Shown here in pieces: positions 7,770-16,186 of a DNA stretch of 64,000 bases. Below the pieces are notes generated by a model. The model saw only the letters and a list, made by a program, of their open reading frames with translations. It did no database searches and had not been told where the DNA came from. The stretch is taken from assembly GCA_016711925.1 (NCBI GenBank), contig JADJSA010000001.1, forward strand, positions 558,001-622,000, read 5' to 3'. Position 1 is the first letter of the stretch. Each line of letters opens with the position of its first letter. This DNA is from Candidatus Methylophosphatis haderslevensis (GTDB lineage Bacteria > Pseudomonadota > Gammaproteobacteria > Burkholderiales > Rhodocyclaceae). The position numbers and the translations under genes are program-made.

Positions 7770-8866
7770 TTGTTACTTCCGTAAAACATGACAACCTTTG
7801 ATGATCTGAAACGTTGTATCTCCAAGTGTGATATTGGAGAATGGTGTCATGACACAAAAGCGGTTGAGCGAAGCAACAAAGAAGCGATTGAAGGCAGGTC
7901 GGATGCTGCTCGCGGGCAAAGGCTGCACGGACGTAGCCAAGGCGGTGGGTGTGGCACGACAAACGGTATATACGTGGAAAGGGCTGCTGGATGAAGGTGG
8001 CATCGATGCCCTGCGCGCCGTGCCACAACGGGGTCGCCCGGCCCAGCTCGATGAACAGCAGTTGGCGGCGGTGCGAGCAACGCTCCTGCGTAGTCCGACC
8101 GAGTATGGATTTGGCACCGAGTTATGGACGCTCAAGCGTGTGGGTGCTGTCATCGAACGCCTGCATGGTGTGCGCTTCGGCCAGACGCAGGTCTGGCGAA
8201 TCCTGGGTTCGTTGGGCTTCAGTCCGCAGAAACCTGACAAGCGCGCCATCGAACGCAACGAAGACGCGGTGCGCAGTTGGAAGCGCAGTACTTGGCCCGC
8301 CCTTAAAAAAAGCCCAGCGAGAAGGCCGACTGATCGTCTTTGTCGACGAGTCTGGAATCAGCGAACGCCCAACCCGAGTGCGCACGTGGGCGCCCAAGGG
8401 ACAAACGCCCATCATTCAGTTTCACTTCAATTGGAATCACGTCTCGGTCATCGCTGGACTCACGCGCACCAACTGCATGTTCCGTCTGCACGAGGGCAGC
8501 ATCAAGAAAGAAGAGATTGTCGAATTCCTCAAGGCGCTCAAGGCTCACTTGAAGCAGCCGCTGCTGGTGATCTGGGATGGATTGAGGGCTCATCGCAGTC
8601 GCTTGGTGCGCGAGTACCTGGACAGCCTGAATGGGCACATCCAAATCGCCTTCCTGCCACCGTACGCGCCGGATATGAATCCGGTCGAGTACCTGTGGGC
8701 CTGGCTCAAGCGCCATGCTCTGGTCAACTACTGTCCCAACGACCTGAGCGAGTTGCACACGACCGCACGCAACAAACTCAAGAGCGCTCAAAAGCGCCCC
8801 TCGATCATCGCCGCTTGCTGGATGCAGGCTACCTTGTGGTGATGTCATGAATTACGGAAGTCTCAA
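7770..8866 (+). mobile_element. IS630-family insertion sequence in cas7 start
   Basis: A 1,097-bp element between TA dinucleotides at 7768-7769 and 8867-8868, the TA target duplication typical of the IS630/Tc1-mariner group. The terminal inverted repeats share ACTTCCGTAA and CATGACA at both ends. Insertion followed ATGAGCC of cas7, leaving only the first three codons upstream. One transposase gene on the plus strand fills most of the element. Confidence 0.95.
7849..8842 (+). CDS. IS630 transposase, two frames joined at an A7 tract
   Basis: The first frame from ATG 7849 (GGAG upstream) encodes the HTH part, MTQKRLSEATKKRLKAGRML through RSWKRSTWPALKK. The second frame, ending at 8842, encodes the DDE part with VFVDESGISERP, IWDGLRAHRS and the PPYAPDMNPVEYLW motif. 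The frames meet at an A7 run (8305-8311); joining the conserved WPALKK to AQREGR needs a net shift of one base forward. Such A-tract slippage is known as programmed frameshifting in IS630 elements, so the transposase may be functional. Confidence 0.87.
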
Positions 8867-8875
8867 TAGGCTCAT
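8867..8875 (-). pseudogene. cas7: cas7 first three codons
   Basis: ATG AGC CTA, the start of cas7, left upstream of the IS630 element. The ATG overlaps the cas8c stop as ATGA, so cas7 was translationally coupled to cas8c before the insertion. Removing IS630 and one TA joins this tip to GAC AAC CGC at 7767. Confidence 0.9.
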
Positions 8876-10629
8876 GGTTGTTGTCCCTTGACTGTGGTTT
8901 GCTTGCTCTCAGATTTGGTAAAGAAATCCTGGCGCTGATGGTAGTAGCCGAGCGCGAAGCGGCCCTGGTCTTGCAGCGACAGGTGTTTCGGGAAGTCAGC
9001 GACGGGGCCAAGCACTTCCCCAAGCAGCTTTTCAAACCAGATCAATCGACCGGCCATCAGTTTCTTCAAGTGCGCGTTCTTCAGGCGCAGCAGCGTGGTG
9101 AATACCGCGACGGGCGTACTGGATGCCGCTCCGTAGTAGCGGTCTCGGATTGTGGCGTTGATGCTAGGGCTGGCTTCCTCCTGGATCTTCTCCAACACGG
9201 CGAACAGCCGGCCCAGTCGGTAGGCGGTGCTGTCGTTGGTGGGGTCGAGCATGGGTTGGAACTCCTTCTGGGTAGATTGGATGCGGCGGATGTTGCGATT
9301 GAGGCAAGCCTTGATGATCGAGGCGCGCAAGTAATTGACGGTCTGCTCGGCGCGGCAGCGGTTGAGGGCGGCGTTGAACCATAGGCTGGGATACGGCGCG
9401 TTCGGTCCGGCGAGCACGGCATCGATCACCGCACCTCCCAGATTCGGCGGGATGTTGTCGGACTTGCGCAGCACCGATACGGCAGTCAGCAAGCGGAACA
9501 ATGAGGGGTATTCCGCATCGTATTTGCCATGCACTACCTTCATGTCTTCGAAGTGGGCAAGGATGCGCATAGCCAGATCGCGCAAGGGCAGGCAGTGATA
9601 GAAGCGCACGCTGATCCGCGCGGCATTGGGCGCAAGCCCCAAAACATGAAAACGGTTTTCGCCTTCCAGGCCCCCGAGCTTGCCGCTATGCAGCGCCGAG
9701 TACATTGCGTGGACGGCACGGGTGTTTCGGTCGGGATCGTCTTTCGGCGGTTCTCCGAAAATATCGGGCAGAGCGGTTTCCAGGTCATCTGCCCGGTCAG
9801 CCCAGAACACCGTTGAAGCATCGCCAACCTGGATGCGCTGTTTCGAGGCCAGCAAGTAGTTCAACGAAGTTGTGTAGGCGAAAGACGCACGCATGCTGAC
9901 CGGTGCGTTCTCACCATTGCGCTCACGTTTTCCATAAGACTCGAATGCCCTCGCATTGAAGGAGACAATATTGCAGCCTGCTGGCTGACCACCCCAAACA
10001 CCCTTGATGACAGATTCGTTCGGAGCCAGAGGGACATTCCTGTCACCAGTTACCAGGCAATTGCCGCGAAGACCGCCTACTGGCTGTCTTGACGAAAGCG
10101 CGTTTTCGAACGCCTCCCTCACTGCTGGACGGGCATGAACGCTTTCGATATCGGAGGTCAAACGAAAAGCCAGTATCGGATCACGCAGTTCAAAATCATC
10201 CTGGACACCGAACCGTTCGAGTAATGGAACAAGGCTCTCGGGTGATGCTTGGAGGTTCGTGCAAAAGCGCAATACTACCTTTACTCCCGGGTCATCCAGT
10301 TCGCCTAACCAATCCTGCAATGTTTCAGCAAAGCTGGATAGCTTGGAGGCTCCATTCTTGCCGGAGCCTAAGACAAAGCTTGCGTTATCCCATAGCAGAT
10401 TCGCATCCTTACCACTATTCGTGTGCTTCATGGCCTGCTTACCAATCGCAGGAACGGGCATGGCGCGCGGAATCAGTTTCCCCTTCTTCGGCTCACCAAT
10501 CATTTCAATGGTAATGCACTGCCCTTGCTCGTCGAGGACCACTATGTAGTCCACGCCACGACGAACCCATCCCACAGGTGGCAGAGCCTCCGCGCGCTCG
10601 TAGTAGGCGTTCAGTGCTTGGAGAATCAT
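8872..10629 (-). CDS. cas8c: Type I-C Cascade large subunit Cas8c (Csd1)
   Basis: A 585-residue intact Csd1-family protein, the large subunit that recognises the PAM and recruits Cas3 in I-C Cascade. Family-like stretches include WADRADDLETALPDIFGEPP and FHVLGLAPNAARISVRFY. It overlaps cas5 at its start (ATGA at 10629-10626) and cas7 at its stop, the typical coupled order cas5-cas8c-cas7. The frame is open, but the protein lacks its Cas7 partner because that gene is interrupted. In many I-C systems an internal start also makes the small subunit Cas11c; I did not locate one. Confidence 0.94.
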   Translation of the reverse strand: MILQALNAYYERAEALPPVGWVRRGVDYIVVLDEQGQCITIEMIGEPKKGKLIPRAMPVPAIGKQAMKHTNSGKDANLLWDNASFVLGSGKNGASKLSSFAETLQDWLGELDDPGVKVVLRFCTNLQASPESLVPLLERFGVQDDFELRDPILAFRLTSDIESVHARPAVREAFENALSSRQPVGGLRGNCLVTGDRNVPLAPNESVIKGVWGGQPAGCNIVSFNARAFESYGKRERNGENAPVSMRASFAYTTSLNYLLASKQRIQVGDASTVFWADRADDLETALPDIFGEPPKDDPDRNTRAVHAMYSALHSGKLGGLEGENRFHVLGLAPNAARISVRFYHCLPLRDLAMRILAHFEDMKVVHGKYDAEYPSLFRLLTAVSVLRKSDNIPPNLGGAVIDAVLAGPNAPYPSLWFNAALNRCRAEQTVNYLRASIIKACLNRNIRRIQSTQKEFQPMLDPTNDSTAYRLGRLFAVLEKIQEEASPSINATIRDRYYGAASSTPVAVFTTLLRLKNAHLKKLMAGRLIWFEKLLGEVLGPVADFPKHLSLQDQGRFALGYYHQRQDFFTKSESKQTTVKGQQP

Positions 10630-11267
10630 CCCCGCGCCTCCTCAAAGGGTGGCACTTCAATGACGCCGGCCTGCATGCGTGCATTGAAAAACCGCGGCTG
10701 CGGATCGGCCGGATTGCTGAAGTCGAGGTCATGCAACATCCAGCCGAGTTCGCGAGTTTCGGAAATGGGGGCCGACTGTTCGCTCGGCTTTTCAATCAGC
10801 CGGAAATCGGCGGCAAACTCGCGGCAGCCCAGATAGGGCTGATTGACGCACTGCCCCTTGCGGGCCCGGCGCTGGAACATCTCGATGTACTTTGCGGGGT
10901 TGCCTCGCGCTTCATCGCCAATTAGATCAAGGTACGCATGGATGCAATACGACACATCGCATAAGAACAACCCCGCTCGTTGCTGGCGTTTCTCCTCAAT
11001 GCATATGCCTTGATTGTCTGCCGTTGCCAGACTGGAGACTTCATTGCGCCGCAGGTTAATCCAGCGAATCGGCCGTAGCACGGCTATGCGCTGTATTCGC
11101 CATCGAATAGCTGGCCGCTGCTGTTGGTCACGTTTCCAGAGTATTGACTCGAATACGGAGCGCGCGGCCGAAGGCGTCATCACGTCGTAGGAGACGCGCT
11201 CGACCTTCATTTCCGGGCGGGTGAAGCAGGCGAATGGTCCGCTGACTTCGAGGCAGAAGCTTGCCAT
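10626..11267 (-). CDS. cas5: Type I-C crRNA endonuclease Cas5 (Cas5d)
   Basis: A 213-residue protein of normal length for the I-C Cas5 that replaces Cas6 by cutting pre-crRNA within each repeat and then holds the crRNA 5' handle. The N-terminus CLEVSGPFACFTRPEMKVER and SYDVMTPSAARSVFESILWK are characteristic. It starts 9 bp after the cas3 stop and overlaps cas8c by four bases. Intact, so repeat processing might still occur. Confidence 0.95.
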   Translation of the reverse strand: MASFCLEVSGPFACFTRPEMKVERVSYDVMTPSAARSVFESILWKRDQQQRPAIRWRIQRIAVLRPIRWINLRRNEVSSLATADNQGICIEEKRQQRAGLFLCDVSYCIHAYLDLIGDEARGNPAKYIEMFQRRARKGQCVNQPYLGCREFAADFRLIEKPSEQSAPISETRELGWMLHDLDFSNPADPQPRFFNARMQAGVIEVPPFEEARG

Positions 11268-11276
11268 GGCGTCCTT

Positions 11277-13559
11277 TCAGATCACGTTTCCAGCAGGGTT
11301 GAAGGAAATGCCTTGTAGTGTGAAGCCAAGATTTTCGTGGTACAGGCCATCGGCATCCTGGACGTACAGCCCGGGAGCGGGGAGGCTCAGTCCGCGCCCA
11401 AGCAGCTTGTCGGCCTCGTGCTTCTTGATACTGATCGAGTAGCGTTGCAGCTTGCGCATCAGCCAGCGCTGCGGGCCTTCTTTGTTCAGCGTGTTGAGCA
11501 GCATATCGAGTTCGTCACGATTGCCGGTATAGCGCACGATGACGGTGGCGCTGTCTTCATCATCGATCAGGCGGAAAGCCTCGGCGGCGGAGCGGAACTG
11601 CACGCCCAGAGTACTGGGTTCGACTGTTAGTAGCGTGTCAATGCCCTTGGCGTCGAGATCCGTGGCGTGGTAGCGATGGCGAAAATAGTGCTCGAACAGG
11701 TCACGCGATAGCGGATCAGCATCTACGTCGTGCAGGATGGTGACACAAGCATCCCCTGCCTTGTGCAGCAACCCCGGCGGCAATGGCTCAGGAGGAACAA
11801 ACACCACCACTCGCCCGCCTTCCTCGATCAACCCTTCGCGGTTGCAGCGTCCGGCAGCCTGCGCGATGGAGTCCAAGCCGGCGAGTGCACGCCAGACAAC
11901 GGGGAAATCCAGATCGACACCCGCCTCGACAAGCTGGGTGCTCACCACGCGTAGCGGCCCGATGGCACCCCCTTCGCGCTTGGCCTTGAGGCGATCCTTG
12001 ATATGCTGGATGACGGCCGCGCGGTGCGCGCCGCACATCAGTGCCGAGAGGTGCACGGTTCCTGGTGGCATGAGGCGATACAGATCGCGCGCGGCCTTAC
12101 GGGTGTTGACGACGGCGAGCACGGAGTCTTCTTGGGCAAGGCGCTGCGCGATTTCCGCCCAGCTCATGGGCATTTGCCAGTCGGACGGAAGTTCCACATT
12201 GACGCGCTTGAGCTGAACATAGAGTGCATCCGGGTCGTCGATGATCTCGCGCACGTCGTCCAGCCCACGCAGGTTGCGGCTGGCGTCGAAGTAGTCCGTG
12301 CTCGACAGAGCAGGCTGGGTCGCAGTACACAGCACGACCGTGACGTCGTAGTGCCTCACGAGCAGATTCAGCACATCGAGGATAGGTTGTAGAAATTCAG
12401 GCGGAAGCTGTTGCGCCTCGTCGAGCACGATGACGCTGTTCACAAGATTATGCAGCTTGCGACAACGCGAGGTCTTGGCGGCAAACAGGGATTCGAAGAG
12501 CTGGACGTTGGTGGTGACTATCAGTGGCGCATCCCAGTTCTCGCAGGCAAGCCGGCTGCGCGCAGTTTCTGAGTGCTCGTCGGCCTCGGCCTGGCTGTGG
12601 TGTTCGATCAACACCTCCTCTCCCAGCGATTTGAAGACGGTCCGGAACACATCTGCCGTTTGTTCAATGATGCTGGTGTAGGGGATAGCGTAGATCACGC
12701 GCCGCTTCCCATGTTCGCTGGCGTGGTGCATTGCGAAGGCGAGGCTGGAGAGCGTCTTGCCCCCGCCTGTGGGCACGGTCAGCGAGAAGAAACCCGGCGG
12801 CAGGACTGCCTTGTCCCGACACTGCCGCAGGATATCGGCACGCAGGCCATTGACCTTCGATGGCGTTGCCGTTTGAGCAACGTCGACCATATGGGCATCG
12901 AAGGCAGCAAGCAAATACTGAATGACAGGAAAGCCCGCCCGAGTCTGCTGTTTTCCTTCGTCGAAGAAGGCCTCAGTGTCGAGAAAGTCTGCATCCACGA
13001 GGCAAGAAAACAGCATGCGCACCCATAACGCAAAACCAGCGCTGCCGCCTGGAATTGCACGCAGATCGGGATCGAAATCCCCAGCATCGAGGATGACAGG
13101 CGGAGGATCGGATGCAATCGCTTCGGAAAGCTCTGTACAGCTATCTTCCCCGTGCAGGCGCTGATCCAACCCGCCATCCCAGTCGTACAGCCCGGCGTGG
13201 TGGCTCGCGATTAGGTAAGCGAACACGCGTGCGGCCAGCGCTCCTCGAGCGCCATGCTTCTCGCCAAGGGCACGAATCGCCCAAAGAGCTCCCGCAGCAG
13301 AATGTGTTTTCTCGCGTCCGGCAACTTTCCCTTCAAGGTGCGCTTCAGACCCATTGGCTTGCCGAATGTAGGTCTGAAAACCCGAACGGTACTTGCCAAG
13401 GTCATGCCAGATACCGGCTAACCGCCCCCAACTTTCGGCATCGAACAGCGCCGCTCTCTCTCCCGCACCTCGCGCCACGGCATGCAGATGCTCGGCGAGC
13501 AAATGCGGCTCGCCGTTAGGCCCGATGTGCGCCAGCGGGATATCGTCGGTGGGTTCCAT
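11277..13559 (-). CDS. cas3: CRISPR nuclease-helicase Cas3 (type I-C)
   Basis: 760 residues from ATG 13559 (MEPTDDIPLAHIG). The N-terminal HD nuclease has HDLGK (His52-Asp53), THSAAGA (His86) and SHHAGL. The SF2 helicase follows with Walker A VPTGGGKT, the DEAQ box VLDEAQQLP, TATQPAL and the motif VI stretch QAAGRCNREG. Cas3 unwinds and degrades target DNA flagged by Cascade. An in-frame GTG-type extension to 13601 would run into the IS3 element and is not part of the gene. Only 27 bp of native upstream DNA remain and I see no convincing ribosome binding site in it, so expression may be impaired. Confidence 0.95.
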   Translation of the reverse strand: MEPTDDIPLAHIGPNGEPHLLAEHLHAVARGAGERAALFDAESWGRLAGIWHDLGKYRSGFQTYIRQANGSEAHLEGKVAGREKTHSAAGALWAIRALGEKHGARGALAARVFAYLIASHHAGLYDWDGGLDQRLHGEDSCTELSEAIASDPPPVILDAGDFDPDLRAIPGGSAGFALWVRMLFSCLVDADFLDTEAFFDEGKQQTRAGFPVIQYLLAAFDAHMVDVAQTATPSKVNGLRADILRQCRDKAVLPPGFFSLTVPTGGGKTLSSLAFAMHHASEHGKRRVIYAIPYTSIIEQTADVFRTVFKSLGEEVLIEHHSQAEADEHSETARSRLACENWDAPLIVTTNVQLFESLFAAKTSRCRKLHNLVNSVIVLDEAQQLPPEFLQPILDVLNLLVRHYDVTVVLCTATQPALSSTDYFDASRNLRGLDDVREIIDDPDALYVQLKRVNVELPSDWQMPMSWAEIAQRLAQEDSVLAVVNTRKAARDLYRLMPPGTVHLSALMCGAHRAAVIQHIKDRLKAKREGGAIGPLRVVSTQLVEAGVDLDFPVVWRALAGLDSIAQAAGRCNREGLIEEGGRVVVFVPPEPLPPGLLHKAGDACVTILHDVDADPLSRDLFEHYFRHRYHATDLDAKGIDTLLTVEPSTLGVQFRSAAEAFRLIDDEDSATVIVRYTGNRDELDMLLNTLNKEGPQRWLMRKLQRYSISIKKHEADKLLGRGLSLPAPGLYVQDADGLYHENLGFTLQGISFNPAGNVI

Positions 13560-13625
13560 GAAATGAGAGCAATCCGATCCGGGTTGTGAACCGGTCCCCA
13601 TTCGGCGGACGCCACGAAGCGAGAA

Positions 13626-13693
13626 GCGTTATCCACGGCCGGCCGGTTCGGTCGCTTGCGACGAACCGGAAACCGGCCGGCGGTGGATAACGC
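13626..13693. repeat. Long hairpin near IS3 end, copy 2
   Basis: Same 68-bp inverted repeat as in copy 1, with GCGTTATCCAC and GTGGATAACGC as outer arms. Here it lies between the transposase genes and cas3, so it could stop readthrough from the element into the cas operon. Confidence 0.85.
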
Positions 13694-13701
13694 GTGGTTG
13701 C

Positions 13702-14598
13702 TCACGGCGATACTCTTTGGCCGAGTGAGATTGCGCTGGCATGCCAGCGCCGCTCGAATTCAGCCGGTGAGACGTTTCCCAACGACGAGTGTCTGCGTAG
13801 CGTATTGTAGTAGCCGATGTACTCGACGATCGCCTGCTGGGCCTCGGCGCGGGTCCGGAAATGCTCCCCATGGACGCATTCGACCTTCAGCGTACCATTG
13901 GCCGACTCCATCGGTGCATTGTCCCAGCAATTGCCCTTGCGGCTCATGGAGACCGTGATGCCGCGCGCCTCGAGCACCTTGCGGTAGTGGCGGGCGGCAT
14001 ATTGCGAACCGCGATCCGAGTGATGCATCAGGCCGGGCTGCGGATCGCGCCACCCCAGTGCCACCCACAGGGCCGCCGCGGTCAGTTCCTGGGGCATCGT
14101 ATCGCTCATCGCCCAGCCAACGATCTTGCGGCCAAACAGGTCCAGCACCAAGGCCAGGTACAACCAGCCCTCATCGGTCGGGACATAGGTCAGGTCGGCC
14201 AGCCATTTCTGATTCGGCGCAGTGGCCGCAAAATCGCGTCCAAGCACATTCGGCGCCACCGGGTGAGCGTGCTTCGAGTCGGTGGTCACCACGCGAAACC
14301 GACGACGCTTGCGACTGGCAAGATCATGCGTTCGCATGATCCGTCCAATGCGCTTGTGATTGACCGGCCGGCCGAGCTCTTCGACCAGTTCCGTGGTCAT
14401 GCGCCGACGACCGTATCGGCCTCGATGCTTGAGCTGTGCGCGGCGAATCCGGGGTCACGATCTGCGCCTCCTGCGCGCGCGTGCCGATGGCCCGCGCCGG
14501 CGCGCATCGTGCAAGCCGCTGCGTGAGACCGACAGCAGATCGCACATCATCGTGATCGAATACGAGTCAATATTCGCTTCGATCCAGGCGTACTTCAC
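13702..14598 (-). pseudogene. IS3 transposase OrfB, frameshifted N-terminus, copy 2
   Basis: The DDE domain is continuous from MTTELVEELGRPVNHK (14400) to the stop, with Asp in WLADLTYVPTDE, Asp in MHHSDRGSQY and Glu in NAPMESANG. The upstream part, from the GTG at 14598, is in another frame: the run GGGG at 14451-14454 (plus strand) has one more base than in copy 1, and 3 bp are missing nearby. So copies 1 and 2 are broken at different places, and each is intact where the other is broken. Confidence 0.83.
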
Positions 14599-14897
14599 AT
14601 CGACTCCTTGGCAAAGTACGCCGCCGCTTTTTTAGTATCTCCTTTTCCAGGCGCAGCCTGGCATTCCTCTTGCCGCAATCGGCCCACCTCCGCTTCCAGC
14701 TCCGTCACCGGCCGAACCTGCTCCCGCTTCACGAGCACCTGGCCTTTGCGCGCACGCCCCACCCAGTTCGCAAGCGTCTTTGGCGACATCTCCAGCGAAC
14801 GGGCCACCGCCGGCACGCTGCGACCACCGTCCATCACCTGCTTGACCGCCGCCGCCCGAAATTCAGGCGTGTATTTCCGATCCGATCCTGTCTTCAT
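14595..14897 (-). pseudogene. IS3 transposase OrfA, internally frameshifted, copy 2
   Basis: Starts MKTGSDRKYTPEF and ends KKAAAYFAKESM with the normal stop overlapping the OrfB GTG. In between, one extra G changes the conserved ENARLRLEKEIL to an unrelated ECQAAPGKGDT before the A6 run restores the frame. The protein is therefore open but its leucine-zipper-like segment is altered, which should disturb multimerisation. Confidence 0.75.
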
Positions 14898-14960
14898 TTC
14901 CTACCTCCACAAGGTCAAATTACCATGCCTCGTGGCGTCCGTTTTTTGGGGACCAGATCA

Positions 14961-14983
14961 GGGCTGGGGCGGGGGTTCGCCGC
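14961..14983. repeat. Truncated REP-like repeat at IS3 border
   Basis: GGGCTGGGGCGGGGGTTCGC matches the second half of the repeat at 18931-18975 (GGGTCGGGGTGGGGGTTCGC). The hairpin half is missing and the IS3 element begins in its place. Confidence 0.6.
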
Positions 14984-15074
14984 GGGCAGCCACACAACTG
15001 TCGATCACCGTCGCGATTCCCGCTACTATTGCCGCACTGCGCCAATTCAGGCTCGGGCAACCCCAGGCACAACG

Positions 15075-15632
15075 ATGGCCGACTATCCGCAGCACCTGAT
15101 CCGCAACCTCGTTCTGCGCGACGGCACGCCGATCGTCATCCGGCCCATCCGGCCCGACGATGCCGAACGCGAGCAGGCCTTCGTGCGCAACCTCTCCGAG
15201 CAGTCGCGCTACATGCGCTTCATGACCACCCTCAACCAGTTGCCGCCAAAGAAGCTGGCGTTTTTCACCGACATCGATTACCAGCGCCATCTGGCGCTGC
15301 TCGCCACCATCGTGCGCGACGGGCAGGAAGTGGAGATCGGCGTGTCACGCTACGTCGCCGATAAGACGCCCGGCGAATGCGAATTCGCCGTCGTGGTGGC
15401 CGACGCGTGGCAGGGCAAGGGCGTGGCGAGCCGGCTGATGCGCGCGCTGATCGAGGCCGCCCGCGACAACGGCTACACCCTGATCGAAGGCCTGGTATTC
15501 GCCTCCAACCAGAAGATGCTCGAGTTGTCGCGCGGTCTGGGTTTCGAAGTCCATGCGATACCCGGCGAAGGCGAGACCGTGCGCGTGGTTCGCCAGCTAT
15601 CGACGCCGCTGCCTGCCCCGCAGGCCGCATGA
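15075..15632 (+). CDS. GNAT-family N-acetyltransferase
   Basis: A 185-residue GNAT domain protein. LRDGTPIVIRPIRPDDAERE opens the fold, and the acetyl-CoA pyrophosphate-binding loop is AWQGKGVASRLMRALIEAA. FASNQKMLELSRGLGFEV is the conserved C-terminal motif. It resembles the acetyltransferase module found attached to ADP-forming acyl-CoA synthetases (Pat-type), but stands alone here. ATG 15075 is chosen because similarity begins directly after it; the open frame upstream belongs to the IS3 antisense strand. The substrate is unknown. Confidence 0.88.
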   Translation: MADYPQHLIRNLVLRDGTPIVIRPIRPDDAEREQAFVRNLSEQSRYMRFMTTLNQLPPKKLAFFTDIDYQRHLALLATIVRDGQEVEIGVSRYVADKTPGECEFAVVVADAWQGKGVASRLMRALIEAARDNGYTLIEGLVFASNQKMLELSRGLGFEVHAIPGEGETVRVVRQLSTPLPAPQAA

Positions 15633-15736
15633 AATGGCGTTCTTCGGGCAGGGCAGGCTGCAAGCCAGGTGTGGCGCGGCTTCCAGCCATGCCATGCCGG
15701 AGATGCCCAGCCAGCGCGGCTTTCCACCGCCCGCGC

Positions 15737-16186
15737 TCACGCCATCGCCGCCAGTCCAGCCCGCGCGACCTGCGCATCCTGTGAGGCGTGCATGCCCGAC
15801 ACGCCGATGGCGCCGATCACCTTGCCGTTGGCCACGATCGGCAGGCCGCCTTCCACGGCCATGACATTCGGCTGACTCAGCACGCGCAGGCCGGGCCCGC
15901 CGCCGGCGACCGCGTCTTCGAACAGCTTGGTCGGGCGGCGGTAGTTGGCCGCGCTTTCGGCTTTCCAGCGGGCGTTGTCGCTGCTGGCGTTCTGCGTGTT
16001 GTCCATGCGATGGAAGGCAACCAGGCGCGCCGCGCTGTCGACGATGGCCAGCGCCAGCGGCCAGCCGTTGCGCGCCGCTTCGGCCTCGGCGGCTTCGAGC
16101 ATGCGTTTGGCAAGTTCGAGCGTGATCGGCGGCCCGTATTCGAGCGACACCTGGGGATTGGGGATTGCGGGGGACTGGGCGCTCAT
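15737..16186 (-). CDS. GlcG/HbpS-family protein (DUF336)
   Basis: 149 residues, the usual size of the GlcG/HbpS family, some of which bind haem. Characteristic stretches are ITLELAKRMLEAAEAEAARN, LALAIVDSAARLVAFHRMD and the Gly-rich end GGLPIVANGKVIGAIGVSG. The start at 16186 has GGAG 8 bp upstream and overlaps the stop of the preceding methyltransferase gene by four bases, so the two are coupled. Function in this organism is not known. Confidence 0.88.
   Translation of the reverse strand: MSAQSPAIPNPQVSLEYGPPITLELAKRMLEAAEAEAARNGWPLALAIVDSAARLVAFHRMDNTQNASSDNARWKAESAANYRRPTKLFEDAVAGGGPGLRVLSQPNVMAVEGGLPIVANGKVIGAIGVSGMHASQDAQVARAGLAAMA

Larger units (their letters stand above)
13587..14960 (-). 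mobile_element. IS3-family insertion sequence, copy 2, upstream of cas3
   Basis: A 1,374-bp copy of the element in cas7, in the opposite orientation, with ends TGAACCGGTCCCC and GGGGACCAGATCA. Flanks are TTG on the left and GGG on the right, so no target duplication is visible. The right flank begins inside a truncated REP-like repeat. The element separates cas3 from its former upstream region and places its transposase genes reading toward cas3. Confidence 0.93.

Noticed and set aside
11277..13601. cas3 start at 13601
   Set aside because: The extra 14 codons lie largely within the IS3 element; family similarity begins after ATG 13559.
5651..14960. Composite transposon carrying cas genes
   Set aside because: The inner segment is the native order of the I-C operon continuing on both sides of copy 1, and copy 1 has its own target duplication, so the two copies arrived separately.
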